From positions 193,086,685-193,150,684 of the forward strand of contig CM061914.1 in NCBI GenBank assembly GCA_031002005.1: 64,000 nucleotides of DNA, written 5' to 3'. The notes beneath the pieces are model-generated. The model saw nothing but the letters and a program-made list of their open reading frames with translations, made no database searches and had not been told where the DNA came from. The DNA is from Vandiemenella viatica (Eukaryota > Arthropoda > Insecta > Orthoptera > Morabidae). The stretch's first letter is position 1, and the number at the start of each line of letters is the position of its first letter. The position numbers and the translations under genes are program-made. Of the stretch, positions 42,135 to 53,244 are shown in pieces.

Positions 42135-43444
42135 ATGGCCGAAGCAAGTGGCGGAATAATCCTCAAATAGAAGAAGAAAACATTGAAACCTTTGTATATG
42201 AAAATGAACAAGACATGGCGGAACCAGTGAAGAATAAAATAGAAGAACGAGTGACTGAGAGTGAGGAAGAAGAAACGTACAACCTAGGAGGAAACGTCGA
42301 GCGGTAGAGAAAAGACAATCACACAAAATAAGCAAAGAAGAACTAATCCTATTGGAGATGTTTAGAAACAAGAACAAAGATCAGGGACACCAACAGAAGA
42401 ATATGCTCCAAACATATTCAACATCACAGCCGGAAGGGAAGGACGAGGAACGCAGCAAGAAGAAAGAAGACAGCATACTGGAAAACAGGGAAGCGAGTAA
42501 AGTCAACAAGTTTATGTTCACAGAACGCAACAGAAGGTATAAAGCCAACTCAGATGGCCCATTCATAGTGATGGTAGAACCAATGGGCGAGGGAAATATC
42601 AACACCCAATACAACTAGGGAAGGTATTCTACAATAAAGTTCCTGGACTGAAAAGAATAAACCAACAAGGAAAGAATAGAATGGCCATGGATTTACGGAA
42701 CCAGAATTTGCCAACCAATTCATAGCAAACCGCATCTTATTACAGTCTATGAGACTTAAGGCCTTTGTACCGGCTAGTAGAGTGGAGTGTAAAGGAGTCA
42801 TCAAGTTCGTTCCATTGGACTTATCAGAAGAAGAGATAAAGCTAAACGCCACATCGGAGGCGCCAATCATCGACGTGAGGCGCTTCACCAAGAAAACGCA
42901 ACTGGATGGAAAGACAGAGACAACACCGCTAAAAACCGTTCAGATAACGTTCGAGAGTCAGTATCTCCCAGAATACATTGAAATATATTACCTCAGGTTC
43001 AAGGTCGCAACATATATCTACCCAGTAACACAGTGCTATAAATGTCAGAGATTTGGACACGTGGCAAACAACTGTAAAGGAAAGGAAAGATGTACAAAAT
43101 GTGGCGAAGAGCATAAAACATCAGAATGTCAAAAGGAAAGCCCCAAATGCGTGAACTGCTGCGGCGAGCATCCGGCCAATGACAGGCTTTGCCCAGTGAG
43201 AAAACAAGAGGAGGAGAAAAAAGTAAAGCAAGCAGCACACAGCAAAAATACAGGGACAACAGAATACGCTTACAAGCACGGAGACTTCCCCACTCTACAG
43301 AAGAGATCATTCAGAGACGTCACCATAGACAAGGAACAGCCTGGCACGGTGGACCGACACCAAAAGACAAATAATGTGGTGGCACAGGTCTCACGGGAGA
43401 CCCAGACCGAGGAAGTACCCATATTGAAAGCAATGAAGAAATAA
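42135..43444 (+). pseudogene. ORF1 (gag-like nucleic acid-binding protein), frameshifted
   Basis: The likely start at 42135 (MAEASGG) is followed within 12 codons by a stop after a frameshift; coding continues at 42352-42618 and then 42749-43444 (231 codons open). The middle part, YKANSDGPFIVMVEPMG and LGKVFYN, fits the RRM-like domain of I-type ORF1. The C-terminal part holds three zinc knuckles: CYKCQRFGHVANNC, CTKCGEEHKTSEC and CVNCCGEHPANDRLC (43036-43190). The protein would coat the element RNA into a ribonucleoprotein. At least three frame breaks make this copy defective. Confidence 0.8.
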
Positions 43445-43619
43445 TCACCATCATAGTCAAAACAATAATGAAAGCTCTAGCCCAACATATGAAGGGCAAA
43501 ATGGACAACAACTGTACTCCAAAAAGTACAAGACATTGCCACTAGAAGCATAATAAAAGAAATCAGACAGATAGGCTCAACTATTCAGAACTCAGAGAAC
43601 TCCAGAGCAACAACTGAAA

Positions 43620-45660
43620 ATGGCTAGGAGAAGACAATTAAACATAATACAATGAACGCTAGAAGTCTGTACCATAAATGGAACGATCTTCAAAGACTAC
43701 TGGAGGAACACAAAGCAGACGTGGTACTGATCACGGAAACGTGGTTAATGTCAAGCACATACGCTCAAACATAGGCTCTACAACATCTACAGGAAGGACA
43801 GGGAAGACGGATATGGTGGTGTGGCCATCATGATCAGAAATGGAATGAACAGCTCCATTAGAAACATGGTGATATCAGCAGCTGATATAGAAATCCTAGC
43901 AATAGACATCACACAAGGAGGCACCATCAACACGGTTTCTGTAATATACAAACCACCAAGGGTCAGTCTTACTGAAGAGCAATGGTCAGAAATACTCAAC
44001 CAGCTCCCATCAGGGAAGTATCCTGGGAGGAGACTTCAACGCCCATCACCCATTGTGCACGACAGTCAAACAGACCAGCAAGGAGAAGAAATTGCAGCCG
44101 CAATTACATCAATCCACATTTACCACGCTCAATAATGAACCTGGAACCAGAATAGGAACACCTTATCAAAGAAGATCGTCGCCAGACATATCTATAGTAA
44201 TCTGCAAACCTCAGACAAAAAACAACGTGGGAGATACTTAAGGACACCCTGGGCAGCGATCATTTCGTTATAAAAATGACGGTAGATGCACCAAGCACAC
44301 TGAAACCACGAGCCAGCAAGGGCCTTATGGAACTGCAAAAGAGCCAAATGGGAGCAATATCAGGAGAAGATAAATATGCTAATGGAACAGGAGAATGATG
44401 AGGATGGCCCATTACAGCAACGATACAATAACTTCGAGGGAATAATTACATCTTGCAGCCAAAGAAATGCATACCCCTGACCAAAAGCAAGGAGAAGACT
44501 TCCGCAGGAAGGAAACCGTGGTGGACAGCGGAATGCTCCAAAGCCATAGCTAGACGACGCTTAGCCATCAAAGCATATAGACAGTGTCCCGACAGTGGAC
44601 AAATTGCTACGCTCAGGAAGGCAATAGTGGAAGCTAGGACAATCATAAGAAGAGCCAAAAGGAAAGGATGGAAGAGTTCTGCGACAACATCAAATATGGA
44701 ATCACGCCTCAAGAAATGTGGAAGAAGCTAAGATGGTTTAAAGCAAGCCAAACGAACTCTAAATGGATCACCAGCAACAAAGAAGCAGCGGAACAATTTT
44801 TGGCCCTGACAGCGCCCTCGTACGTCCCGCTAGAACGAAGCGTGGACTCTGCTATAAAGCGAGACACTCAGCCAAAGAGACCAAATCACAACAAGTTTGA
44901 AATGTCAGAGCTACAATGTGCAATAAAAAAGGAAGATACGGCCCCCGGACTAGACGGCATAACATACTCCATGATAGAAAAACTTCCACCAGAGAGCGAA
45001 ACAGAAGTTACTGGAACTGTATAATGACATGTTGGCAACAACATATGTGCCAGAACAGTGGAGAAATGTCCTCATCATACCAATCCTAAAGGTGAACAAG
45101 GACAAAAACTAAAAGCGAATCATACAGACTCATCTCACTACTATCCTGTCTTGCAAAGATCATGAGTATAATGATCAAAAACAGAATGCAGTGGTTCATC
45201 GAGCACTACAAAAAAACTGGACAGCAGAACAATGGATTCCGGAAAGGGTATGGTACTTAGACAACATAACAACATTAGTCCACGGACATACAACTAAGTT
45301 ACGCTAGAGGAAACTATCTACTTGCGGCCTTCCTTGACATCAAGGACGCATATAAACAACGTTCAGATCAACATACTCCAAGAAGCCTTGGACAACATGG
45401 GTCTGCCAAGAGAAATAGTCAACTGGTACACTAGATACTTGGAGCATAGAGTAAATATACTATATACAGCAGAAGGAGAGATACTTGCTCGTCATGTATA
45501 TCAGGGACTACCCCAAGGAGATCCCTCGAGTCCCACACTGTTCAACATATATACTACAAAAACGTTCAACCGGTTGAGAAGCCTAACAACATATGCACAA
45601 TACGCGGATGACTTCGTAGTATATGTGACCCACCCAAACAAAGAGAAGGCTAGAACCATA
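43620..45660 (+). pseudogene. ORF2 N-terminal half: endonuclease and reverse transcriptase, frameshifted
   Basis: From the ATG at 43620 the frame reads MARRRQLNIIQ, a stop where a tryptophan is expected, then NARSLYHKWNDLQRLL and KADVVLITETWL, the first endonuclease motifs. Later frames give GGVAIMIRNG, GGDFNAHHP (GDFN) and LGSDHFVI (SDH). Reverse transcriptase blocks follow: KKEDTAPGLDGITYSMIEKL, a broken LDIKDAY (motif A), GLPQGDPSSPTLFNIY (motif B) and TYAQYADDFVVYV (motif C, YADD at about 45600). Frame changes are frequent; no single frame spans the catalytic triad. Confidence 0.8.
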
Positions 45661-45661
45661 C

Positions 45662-47362
45662 TTGAAGAACCAAGTGAAGGAGGCACGAAACACCTTGAGG
45701 GAGAGAGGGATGGATCTATCCATTCAGAAAAGCAAAGTAGGAATCTTCACGCAAAGACAGTTTGCAAATGAGGATTTCAAAATCTGCATAGACGGAACGC
45801 ATATGGAAGTAGTTAGGGAAACAAAGTTCTTAGGCATGTGGCTGGACACAAAGCTGTCCTGGAAAAGACACATAGAAGAGACCAGACAAGCTGCGTTACA
45901 AAGATTAAACATCTACAAAACGCTGGCTACATCAAACAGAGGCACGGACCCCCGACAGCTGCGAAAGATATACTTCGCCTTAATAAGAAGCAAAATTGAA
46001 TATGGTGGATTCCTATACGAAACTGCATCCACGACCACACTTAAAAAACTGGATACCGTACAATCTGCCGCCTTGAGGATAGCGGGCGGCTTTCTAAGAA
46101 CAACGCCAGTCATGGCAATGGAAGTGGAAATGGCAACGCCGCCCCTATCATTAAGAAGGAAGAAATTGGGCCTAAAATTCTGGACAAAAGTAAGGACCAA
46201 CACCAGCCATCCTCTGGGGAGAAAAGTGCGTACATTGGTGCATGAATATACAGCAAAACCCCAAAAATTACATAAGAGCCCAAGTCTCATAAAATACTGG
46301 GAAATAACTAACCGATGGAACATAGCAACCTCTGAGATCAACGATATGTATAGAGAACGAGAACCGTGGCCAAGGATTGAAATGGATCAACATGTATACA
46401 CAGAACTGACAGTAGATGTATCAAAGAAGAAGGAACAAAATATTGAAATCATAAAGCAGCTGTCCCTGCAAACCTTGAACACAAGATGGGAAGGATGGAG
46501 ACAAATATTTACCGACGGATCAAGAGAGAACGAGGAATCCACCACAGCAGCGTTCATCGACATGGCGCTAGAAGTGCATGAGGCGTACAGGTTACCAACC
46601 CCAATGTCCATATTTTCAGCTGAGATTATGGCGATACTAAAAGCAATCAAGTACATAAATGAAGTGGGTATTGTTAAGGCAGTCATCTGCTCGGATGCTA
46701 AAAGCGCCCTACAGGCCATAAAAGGAATCCCCAGAGGCACGTGCAAAAACTATCTAGCGTTTGAGGCAGCCAGGCAAATAATCAAGGCAACAACTGAGGG
46801 AAGAAGAGTCAAACTACAATGGATCCCAGGACACGTCGGCGTAAGAGGAAATGAAGCGGCGGATGCCATAGCACGGGGACAATTAAATGCAGCAGATATA
46901 GAGGAGATACCCATCCCCTACACCGACTACAACCACACAATCACACAAATAGTGAAGAAGGATTGGAAAAGAACATGGGTAGAAGAAGAACCGAGCAAGA
47001 GCCTTTGGTACAGAACCATAGCAGGGGAACCAGACCACAAACTATGGTACGCGCCCTTTAAAATAAACAGAAGTGAGATTAAAACAATAAGTAGACTGAG
47101 AACAGGACACGCACTCCTACGAGACAGAATGTACACAATGAAGATCGTGGACTACCCGAAATGCCAACAATGCGACGATGTGGAAGATACATATCACTTC
47201 CTTTTAAGATGCAAGCAGTATAGGAACATAAGGCAAGAGATAATAGAAGGCGAACTTAAAATCAAGGACATAGCAGACCTAATACAAGTCTTATCCTCAC
47301 CATCGCTGAAAGCAATAAAAGAAATGCACAAATACGTAATACAGACAAAAAATAGAATATAA
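45662..47362 (+). pseudogene. ORF2 C-terminal half: RT thumb, RNase H and CCHC, 566 codons open
   Basis: Clean frame ending at the stop at 47360. Order: DLSIQKSKVGIFTQ and TKFLGMWLDTKLSWKRHIEE (reverse transcriptase motifs D/E and thumb), then IFTDGSRENEE (46508 on, first RNase H aspartate), FSAEIMAILKAI (glutamate), VICSDAKSALQAI (aspartate), LQWIPGHVGVRGNEAADAIA (histidine and final aspartate, 46819 on). All four RNase H acidic residues are visible. A C-terminal CQQCDDVEDTYHFLLRC knuckle (47162-47212) closes the protein. RNase H would remove the RNA strand during cDNA synthesis. The frame survives intact while upstream parts have decayed; without upstream domains it is not functional. Confidence 0.85.
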
Positions 47363-47498
47363 CAACAAAGGGATATTCAATGCATCGAGCAAGAAAATGT
47401 TCTCAAGATTCTCTGTCATAGGTACTTAAAGTGTAATTCATAATCAGTTGAATGTATTATATGATGTTACTGGCTGTATTAGCCTATGGCTAAAGCCA

Positions 47499-47543
<45 letters not shown>

Positions 47544-48124
47544 AGCCAAGGGAAACTCGAGCTCAAACCACTCTCCGAATCTCGTAAGCTGAAACCCACT
47601 GTGTAGAACGATCCTCTCAATACCAAGATGGCAACCTATTAAAACTCGAATTGGCAATTATTTGTCAGGCTACCAAATTCAGAAAGTCTCTGGGAAAATT
47701 AAGAGAGGTGTGGGCAATGTTGAAGATGACCATGACCACAAGCTGGCACTCTATTCCAGGGAAAAGGGTATGGCAGCGCTGAATTTAGGTTTTGTGGGCC
47801 CCTACATGTGGTGGGGGCCCCCTCTTTGTGGTGCAGACCCCCTTTTGTGTTGCGGGCCCCTAGGCTACAGCCTAGGTAGCGAATGCTTAAATGCGGTCTT
47901 GAGGTGTGAGAAATATTTTTTTTTCTTTTTGTAGAAAACTGTGTAAAGCATTGCAATAAATTACCAAGAGAAATGATGAATAATTTACCGAAAGTACTGA
48001 AAGAGTTTAAAGTAAAAATTAGTAGAGGGCAAAAGTATGTTGGAAGAGGAAAGGAGAAAGACGGTTGTGTAACGAGATAGTCACCGTAGCGGGTGTTCCA
48101 TCGCACTTTTATCAATTACTTGCT

Positions 48125-48785
48125 GATACCCGCGACTTCGTACGCGTGAATTAACAATTTCTTTGCCAGAATTAAATATAGATGTTGATAACGAAGGAAT
48201 GGTCCGAAACAACACCGATCGGCATAATATGACAGGAAAGCTATCACTATATCATTCTACCGTCGAACCTGTCTCTTGAAGAGAATCAGTTTCCAACATA
48301 TTTCTGTCACCATTCGATAAGGTCTCAAAATTTCGTGACTACAACTATTAAACATACCAGAGAAAATGTCCTGTGCCCTTCCTACAGATTTTCTTGTCAA
48401 ATTCCATCAATATCAATATATAGCCATTTAGTCGTCAAAACGTAACAAAAAGACAGAGACTTTTAGTATTTATAGCATTATTACTGCGGTTCACACACAC
48501 ACACACACACTGACTGCGAACAACCCCTGAGGGATCAATATAACGTAAAAAAAGTGTACATCTACAATATTGCAAGACTACCTACGATTTGCCTCGCACT
48601 GAAGTCCTAAATTTGTGATATCTACAGTTTAACATTCAATCCGAATAACCGACGGTCCAGGTGTGACTTTTACGATCAAAACCAATTTTTGAAAATCTTT
48701 GCGTGCACGGGAATTTGAACCGGAGACCACGATCCAAACAGCAGCAAGAAAGCGCTTTAACCACTGAGCTACCAGACCGCTATAT
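48125..48785 (-). mobile_element. tRNA-headed repeat (SINE-like), minus orientation, copy B
   Basis: Second copy of the 37303-37976 structure, in duplicated block B. B-box phrase 'ccggttcaaattcccg' on the minus strand near 48708-48724, A-box region 'ggtagctcagtggttaaagc' near 48745-48775, and the 'acgcgtacgaagtcgcggg' hairpin near 48129-48147. Confidence 0.55.
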
Positions 48786-49011
48786 GGAAAGATAGTACAG
48801 AGATCTACACATCCTAACGTCTGTATATCACCGTTCAGTAATTTTTCAAAATTATAAGACAACGTATTATTTATTAAAAAAAAAATCAACCAAATGTAGA
48901 CTACTTTTCTCCTTGTTTCAAAGTATAAGTGTGAAAACTTTCATCGGAATCGGATGAAAAATGTGGTTTTGTATGAAGAACAAACAAACAAACAAAGATA
49001 CATACATTCAT

Positions 49012-49014
<3 letters not shown>

Positions 49015-49060
<46 letters not shown>
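49015..49060. repeat. (TA)n microsatellite, about 46 bases
   Basis: Uninterrupted alternating T and A. The corresponding place in copy A (about 38205-38220) has only a few TA units, so this is a copy-specific expansion. Confidence 0.9.
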
Positions 49061-49062
<2 letters not shown>

Positions 49063-49345
49063 TTATAATTATTACTCACGAGAAATAATTGAGCCCACAG
49101 AACCAAGTGGCATCGCACACAGCGAAATAATATCTAAATTCCAAAAGTTATTTAGGATCACCTCGAACAGATACAACAAAAAGTCTATATCCCGAAATGC
49201 GAAGTTAAGACACTACAACACAGTTACCAAACTGCAGGCATTAAACGCACCGGAAACTTTTGATTATTGGGCGTAGATCACTGATTAAATTGAAAAGCAA
49301 GAAAGGAAAATTCTAGAGAAATGCATAGGAGGGGTATTCTTTTTT

Positions 49346-49612
49346 ATTTTTTACTTATGGCTTTACGCCTCGTCGACGTCGAGGTCATTAGAGGCGGGAT
49401 GGGACTGGGGACAAGGAACAGGAAGGAATTCGACCATGGCCCTTTTGAAGGAAGCATCCCGGCATTCGTCTGGAGTGATTTGGGGAAACCATGAAAAACC
49501 CAAATCTGGATGCCATGGCCATGGCCGAATTCCTTCCCATTCCTTGTTCCCAGTCCCGTCCCGCCTCTAATGACCTCGACGTCGACGAGGCGTAAAGCCA
49601 TAAGTACAAAAT
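49346..49612. mobile_element. Fold-back SINE: two SINE tails in inverted orientation
   Basis: 49346-49515 is the 3' two-thirds of the SINE family on the minus strand. At about 49516 the text switches to the plus strand ('atggccgaattccttcccat') and runs to the tail 'cgacgaggcgtaaagccata'. About 95 bases at each side are near-perfect inverted copies, with about 72 bases of central SINE block between them. No tRNA head is present on either arm. Confidence 0.8.
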
Positions 49613-49659
49613 AAAAAAAAACATAAATTAGTCTTACATCTTGACAAAATTTCAACTGC

Positions 49660-49905
49660 TATTTTTTTTTTTTTTACTGCTTTACGTCTCTCAACAGCGA
49701 GGTCTTTAGAGACAGGAAAGGATGGGGGGCAAGGAATGGGAAGGAATTCGGCCATGGCCTGTGTAAGGAAGCATCCCGGCATTTGCCTGGAGGGATTTGG
49801 GAATCCATGGAAAACCCGAATCTGGATGCCCGGACGGGGATTCGAATGGCCGTCGTCCCGAATGCGAGGCCAGAACGCTAACCGTTACACCACCACGCTC
49901 GGTAA
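49660..49905 (-). mobile_element. tRNA-derived SINE, variant subfamily
   Basis: On the minus strand the head 'gagcgtggtggtgtaacgg' with 'ttagcgttctggcctcgcat' and 'gacggccattcgaatccccg' is followed by the usual central block (gaatgccgggatgc region at about 49770-49790). The tail differs from the main family: 'gtctctaaagacctcgctgt' replaces 'cctctaatgacctcgacgtc', marking a separate subfamily. T-rich start on the plus strand (49661-49675) is its A tail. Confidence 0.75.
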
Positions 49906-50530
49906 CTGCTATTACCGATTTAGAAATTAATTACATGTGCATTAATTTGGAAATATTCTTCCGCAATAGATATTAGGTGCTGTGCTATTGTGTAACAGGA
50001 TATAAATAGATAAATACTGGAGAAGTAACACCAGGAACTCAGTGAGAGAATGGAAATATTTTGGTAAAATGACACGTTTGCTCTCCTCAGTTGAGCATAT
50101 CGATAGAAGAAGAAGAATAAAGAAGCAAAGTGATTGGTTGCAGGGAGGTAGAATTGTTTTGATGTGTATGTTGCTCGAAAATGATGTGAATGAATTGAAT
50201 AGCCGTTGTAAATGTGATGAAGCTTTTGTGGTTATCGAGAACTTTGTATGGCAGCGGTGATGTTCGCTCGAAATACTGTTAATATGACTCTGCTTCATTT
50301 TATGTGATGTAATGTGCTCCTTTAACCTTTGGATGAAGTCTGGTGTAAAGTCAAAAGTTTTCACTAGTTTCGTTATTTATAAAAGCTACCGGCAAGCATC
50401 CAAGAAGTGATTGATCTGACGTACCCCAAAGATGGGTGGTTAAAAAAAAAAAAAAAGAGCTACCGGTCGTACTCGTGGGGGAGCTTCACGTACTCTCGCG
50501 GGGAGTTGAACTCTCTTGGTGACCATATAG
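49906..50530. other. Intergenic, with a possible LINE 3' end at 50080-50340
   Basis: 50080-50340 shares ordered short blocks with 7700-7990, downstream of the LINE remnant there, and may be another 3' end of that family. A small plus frame at 50042-50260 has no recognisable domain. An A tract lies at about 50442-50456. Confidence 0.35.
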
Positions 50531-52225
50531 TAGGGATGGCGATCTGAGATCGATTAGTCAAAGAATCGAGCTTTTGGACCAAAAAAATCGATCCAGTGAA
50601 TCGATATTTCACCGGTGAAAATCGAATATGAAAAAGCACTTTAATTTAATTTAATTGCAATGGAGCACAGGCTTCGGTGGCAATTTCCCTACACACCCAT
50701 CTTCCCCCTATCCTGCACCCACCTACATTTGCCCTCTACAAATTTTATCTTTAAATTCTTTCAACGTTTTCGGTAAATTATTCATCATTTCTGTTGGTAA
50801 CTCATTCCAATCCCTGACACCCTTACCTAAAAAAGAGAATCTTCCCACACCCTTGTGCCTCAAATCAAGTGCCAGCTTGCGGTCATGGTCATCTTTTCCC
50901 TTCCATGCACTATTTTTCATACCTACTGCACTATCTTTCCATGCCTCATCGCCAGTATATGCCTGGTACACTCCCATGACCCTCCTCATCCTCCTCCTGT
51001 CTTGCAATGAATCCCATTCCAGCTCCTTTATCATATCCGTCACTGATTACATTCTGCTATAATTTCCAGAAACAAATCTAGCAATCCTTTTTTGCACCCT
51101 CTCCAACTCCTGTATTTGATACGTAAAATGAGGGTCCCATACTACACCACCATATTCGAGCAATGATCTGACCAAAGTTTTGTAACCCAATTCCTTTACT
51201 TCTCCCGTACATCCCCTCATCACTCTCTCCAACAAGTGCAGAACTTTGAAAACTTTTCATACCACCTGTCCAATGTGTCCAGCCCAGTTAAGCTTGTAAA
51301 GTAATGCCAAGATATTTACATTTCAAATCTTCAGCAAGCAATTCTTTCCCCACCTTATATTCATAATTAACCTTTTGTTTTTTATTTGACTCTTCTTTGC
51401 ATTTATCTTCATTCCATGTTTACCAACCCAACTAGATATCCTGTCCAGATCACCCTGCAACTGTTTACAATCCTCTGTCGTTTTGATTTTTTTATACAGC
51501 ATTATGTCATCTGCAAACAATCTAATTTCAGATAGTAAACAATCAACACAATTATTCATTAGAATAATGAATAGCAATGGTCCCAATACGATACCCTTTG
51601 GCACACCCATTTTTACTTCCACTTCCTTTGATACTACATTCTACATGTAATGCACTTGCACATGAAAGTTTGGTTTAAACAAAGAATTTAAACACTACTT
51701 ATCGCAAGCAGTTGTGTACTTGAAGTGTGTTCCTATACTTTGCTGGCAAAAAAAATCAGTTTATCATCACGTTTACTGAACAGGTAATAAGATACCTGTA
51801 TAGTGGGATCATCAGTACCTTGCGAGCGCGTTTTTTTTTGCCGGCAACATCACAAGTGATGAGCAAAACCACTTGGAAACTAGTAGTCTGGACAGACTGT
51901 TGTTTCTGAAAAGCTTCAACATAAAGCACTGGGAACTGTAAACTATACCATTTCAAAACTGTTTTATGTAACCAACAAATTTGTGAAATAAATGTCTTTT
52001 TGTATACCTGATACTTTGATTTAGTTGTAAAAAAAACTTTAATTAGTTTAAAAATGATAAAAAAATTATGATTATGGTGTCCTTTTTGTTTTCCATGATT
52101 GGAATTATATTGAAAATACGAACACGAAAAAAGTTCGATTTTTATAAAATCGATCTTTTAGATCTCGATTTTTTTTGTGAATCGATTCAAGAATCTATCT
52201 TTTTCGGAAAGAATCGCCATCCCTA
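50531..52225. mobile_element. hAT-type element, 1695 bp, with a nested LINE-A
   Basis: Ends: tagggatggcgatctgagat on the left and, inverted, tagggatggcgattctttcc on the right. Flanking 8-mers ccatatag (50523-50530) and caatatag (52226-52233) match at seven of eight positions. Repeated 'atcgat'/'aatcga' motifs lie next to both ends (50555-50610 and 52140-52200), like subterminal transposase-binding repeats. Minus the LINE-A (50641-51650), about 690 bases remain with no transposase, so it is non-autonomous. Confidence 0.82.
50641..51650 (-). mobile_element. LINE-A, minus orientation, retaining RT motifs B and C
   Basis: One of the longer copies. Minus-strand order: EVKMGVPKGIVLGPLLFIIL (motif B), SEIRLFADDIMLYKK (motif C with catalytic FADD), QLQGDLDRISSWVGKHGMKI, a disrupted LGITF segment, LLERVMRGCTGEVKELGYKT, LVRSLLEYGGVVWDPHFTYQ, MIKELEWDSLQDRRRMR, DHDRKLALDLRHKG and the 3' UTR with its hairpin and ttaaattaaatt tail at 50641-50675. 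Short deletions near 51295 and 51385 and a frame break near 51045 inactivate it. It is nested in the hAT element. Confidence 0.82.
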
Positions 52226-52896
52226 CAATATAGGTCTCCAATTTGTAACATTACTAAAACATATCTATTCCGGGAACCTTCACATGGCGAATTACTTGCG
52301 AATGCAGAAACCACGAAGAAAGAGAACTTACCACAACACCGAAAAAAAAACACGGACGTAAATACATGCTAATGCGCTCGAAAATACGCACAAATTATAC
52401 TAAAATACACAGCACAAATGCACATCATAAAAATACACAAAAGTGCAGTGAAAAGCACACTCAAAAAAAAATATTCAAAAGTACACACGAAAATACACTG
52501 AAACGCACACATAATACTACCCGAAATCAGGTGACTTCTAAGTGGTTGAGCTGTTGTTAGTTGTGTTGCGCGGCGCAGACCTGAGCGATTGCATGCTCCA
52601 TATACTCCGCTCTCTCCGCGGCACTGACACACATAGACGCTGCCTGGACCACGACAGCAGCCTATCAGCACGGTCTCATAGCCTCAACACAGTGTACGCA
52701 CAAAGCACAGACACACAACTATAAGTACGGTATCTAATACGAGGGTGCTATTTATATTTCTGGTCTAGGTAACAACAAGTGTTGCCAGGTGCCATCTGAC
52801 GTTTCCATTGGAAACATTGACATTGTTGAGCATAACCTTATTCGTAACAATGTGCCATTTGGGCGCGATTTGTTGTTTACAGTTGTTGATGTTGTC
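52226..52896. other. Intergenic; A/C-rich low-complexity tract and a possible mariner terminus
   Basis: 52370-52510 is a degenerate series of 'aaaatacac' and 'cgcacac' units. At 52739 'cgagggtgctatttatattt' resembles the start of mariner-derived MITEs in insects, with no opposite end seen. No gene is recognised. Confidence 0.35.
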
Positions 52897-52975
52897 ACCA
52901 GTCTTTCGACTGGTTTGATGCAATCCTCCATCCATTCCTATCCTGTGCTAACGTCTTCATCTCTACATATCCCTT
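52897..52975 (-). mobile_element. RTE-like LINE, 3' terminal scrap
   Basis: Begins on the plus strand with the conserved 3' hairpin accagtctttcgactggt (52897-52914), then 'ttgatgcaatcctccatcc' and 'ttcctatcctgtgctaacgt', the reverse complement of the RTE C-terminal coding end (LAQDR.GWR). It is joined directly to a LINE-A fragment at 52976. Confidence 0.7.
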
Positions 52976-53170
52976 TTAATTTTAAATTCCGTTAGAGTTT
53001 TTCGCAATTTATTCGTCACTTCCCTAGGTAACTTTTTCCAATCCCAGACACACACAAACAAATTTTCTACTTCCTTATACATGAACAGCTTGTGGCCATG
53101 GTCATCTGTTCCCTTCAAAGCGCTACTCCAACTTCCACCAAAGTCCTCCCAAGCCCCATCACCAACATAG
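52976..53170 (-). mobile_element. LINE-A 3' fragment, minus orientation, no terminal UTR
   Basis: On the minus strand: NKTYVGDGAWEDFGGSWSSA, DDHGHKL and WKKLPREVTNKLRKTLTEFK, the last coding part of the family. It lacks the usual 3' UTR hairpin and tail and joins the RTE scrap at 52975, so the junction arose by deletion or recombination. Confidence 0.7.
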
Positions 53171-53244
53171 GTCTTGTTTGCGTTGTGAATGAATGAAAAA
53201 TGAACGAGAGGATAGGGTGAAATCTGATGCTGACACATTTAAGT

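Larger units (their letters stand above)
41874..47540 (+). mobile_element. I-group non-LTR retrotransposon, near full length, inactivated
   Basis: About 5.67 kb with 5' UTR (41874-42134), ORF1 region (42135-43444), ORF2 region (43620-47362), 3' UTR with 'agcctatggctaaagccac', and a terminal A tract (about 47500-47540). The 14-base target duplication aggagccaagggaa lies at 41860-41873 and 47541-47554. Three zinc knuckles in ORF1 plus a RNase H domain in ORF2 place it in the I-like group (I/Nimb/LOA-type) rather than CR1 or RTE. ORF1 and the first half of ORF2 are frameshifted; the second half of ORF2 is clean for 566 codons. Confidence 0.88.
41712..49240. repeat. 1.85-kb duplicated block, copy B, split by an I-group LINE
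   Basis: 41712-41873 matches copy A from 36553 on, and 47541-49240 matches the remainder through 38400. Between lie about 5.67 kb of LINE. Copy B differs from A by many point changes, a (ca)n length difference near 48493-48511 and a (ta)n expansion at about 49015-49060. Its left edge lies in the gap. Confidence 0.85.
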
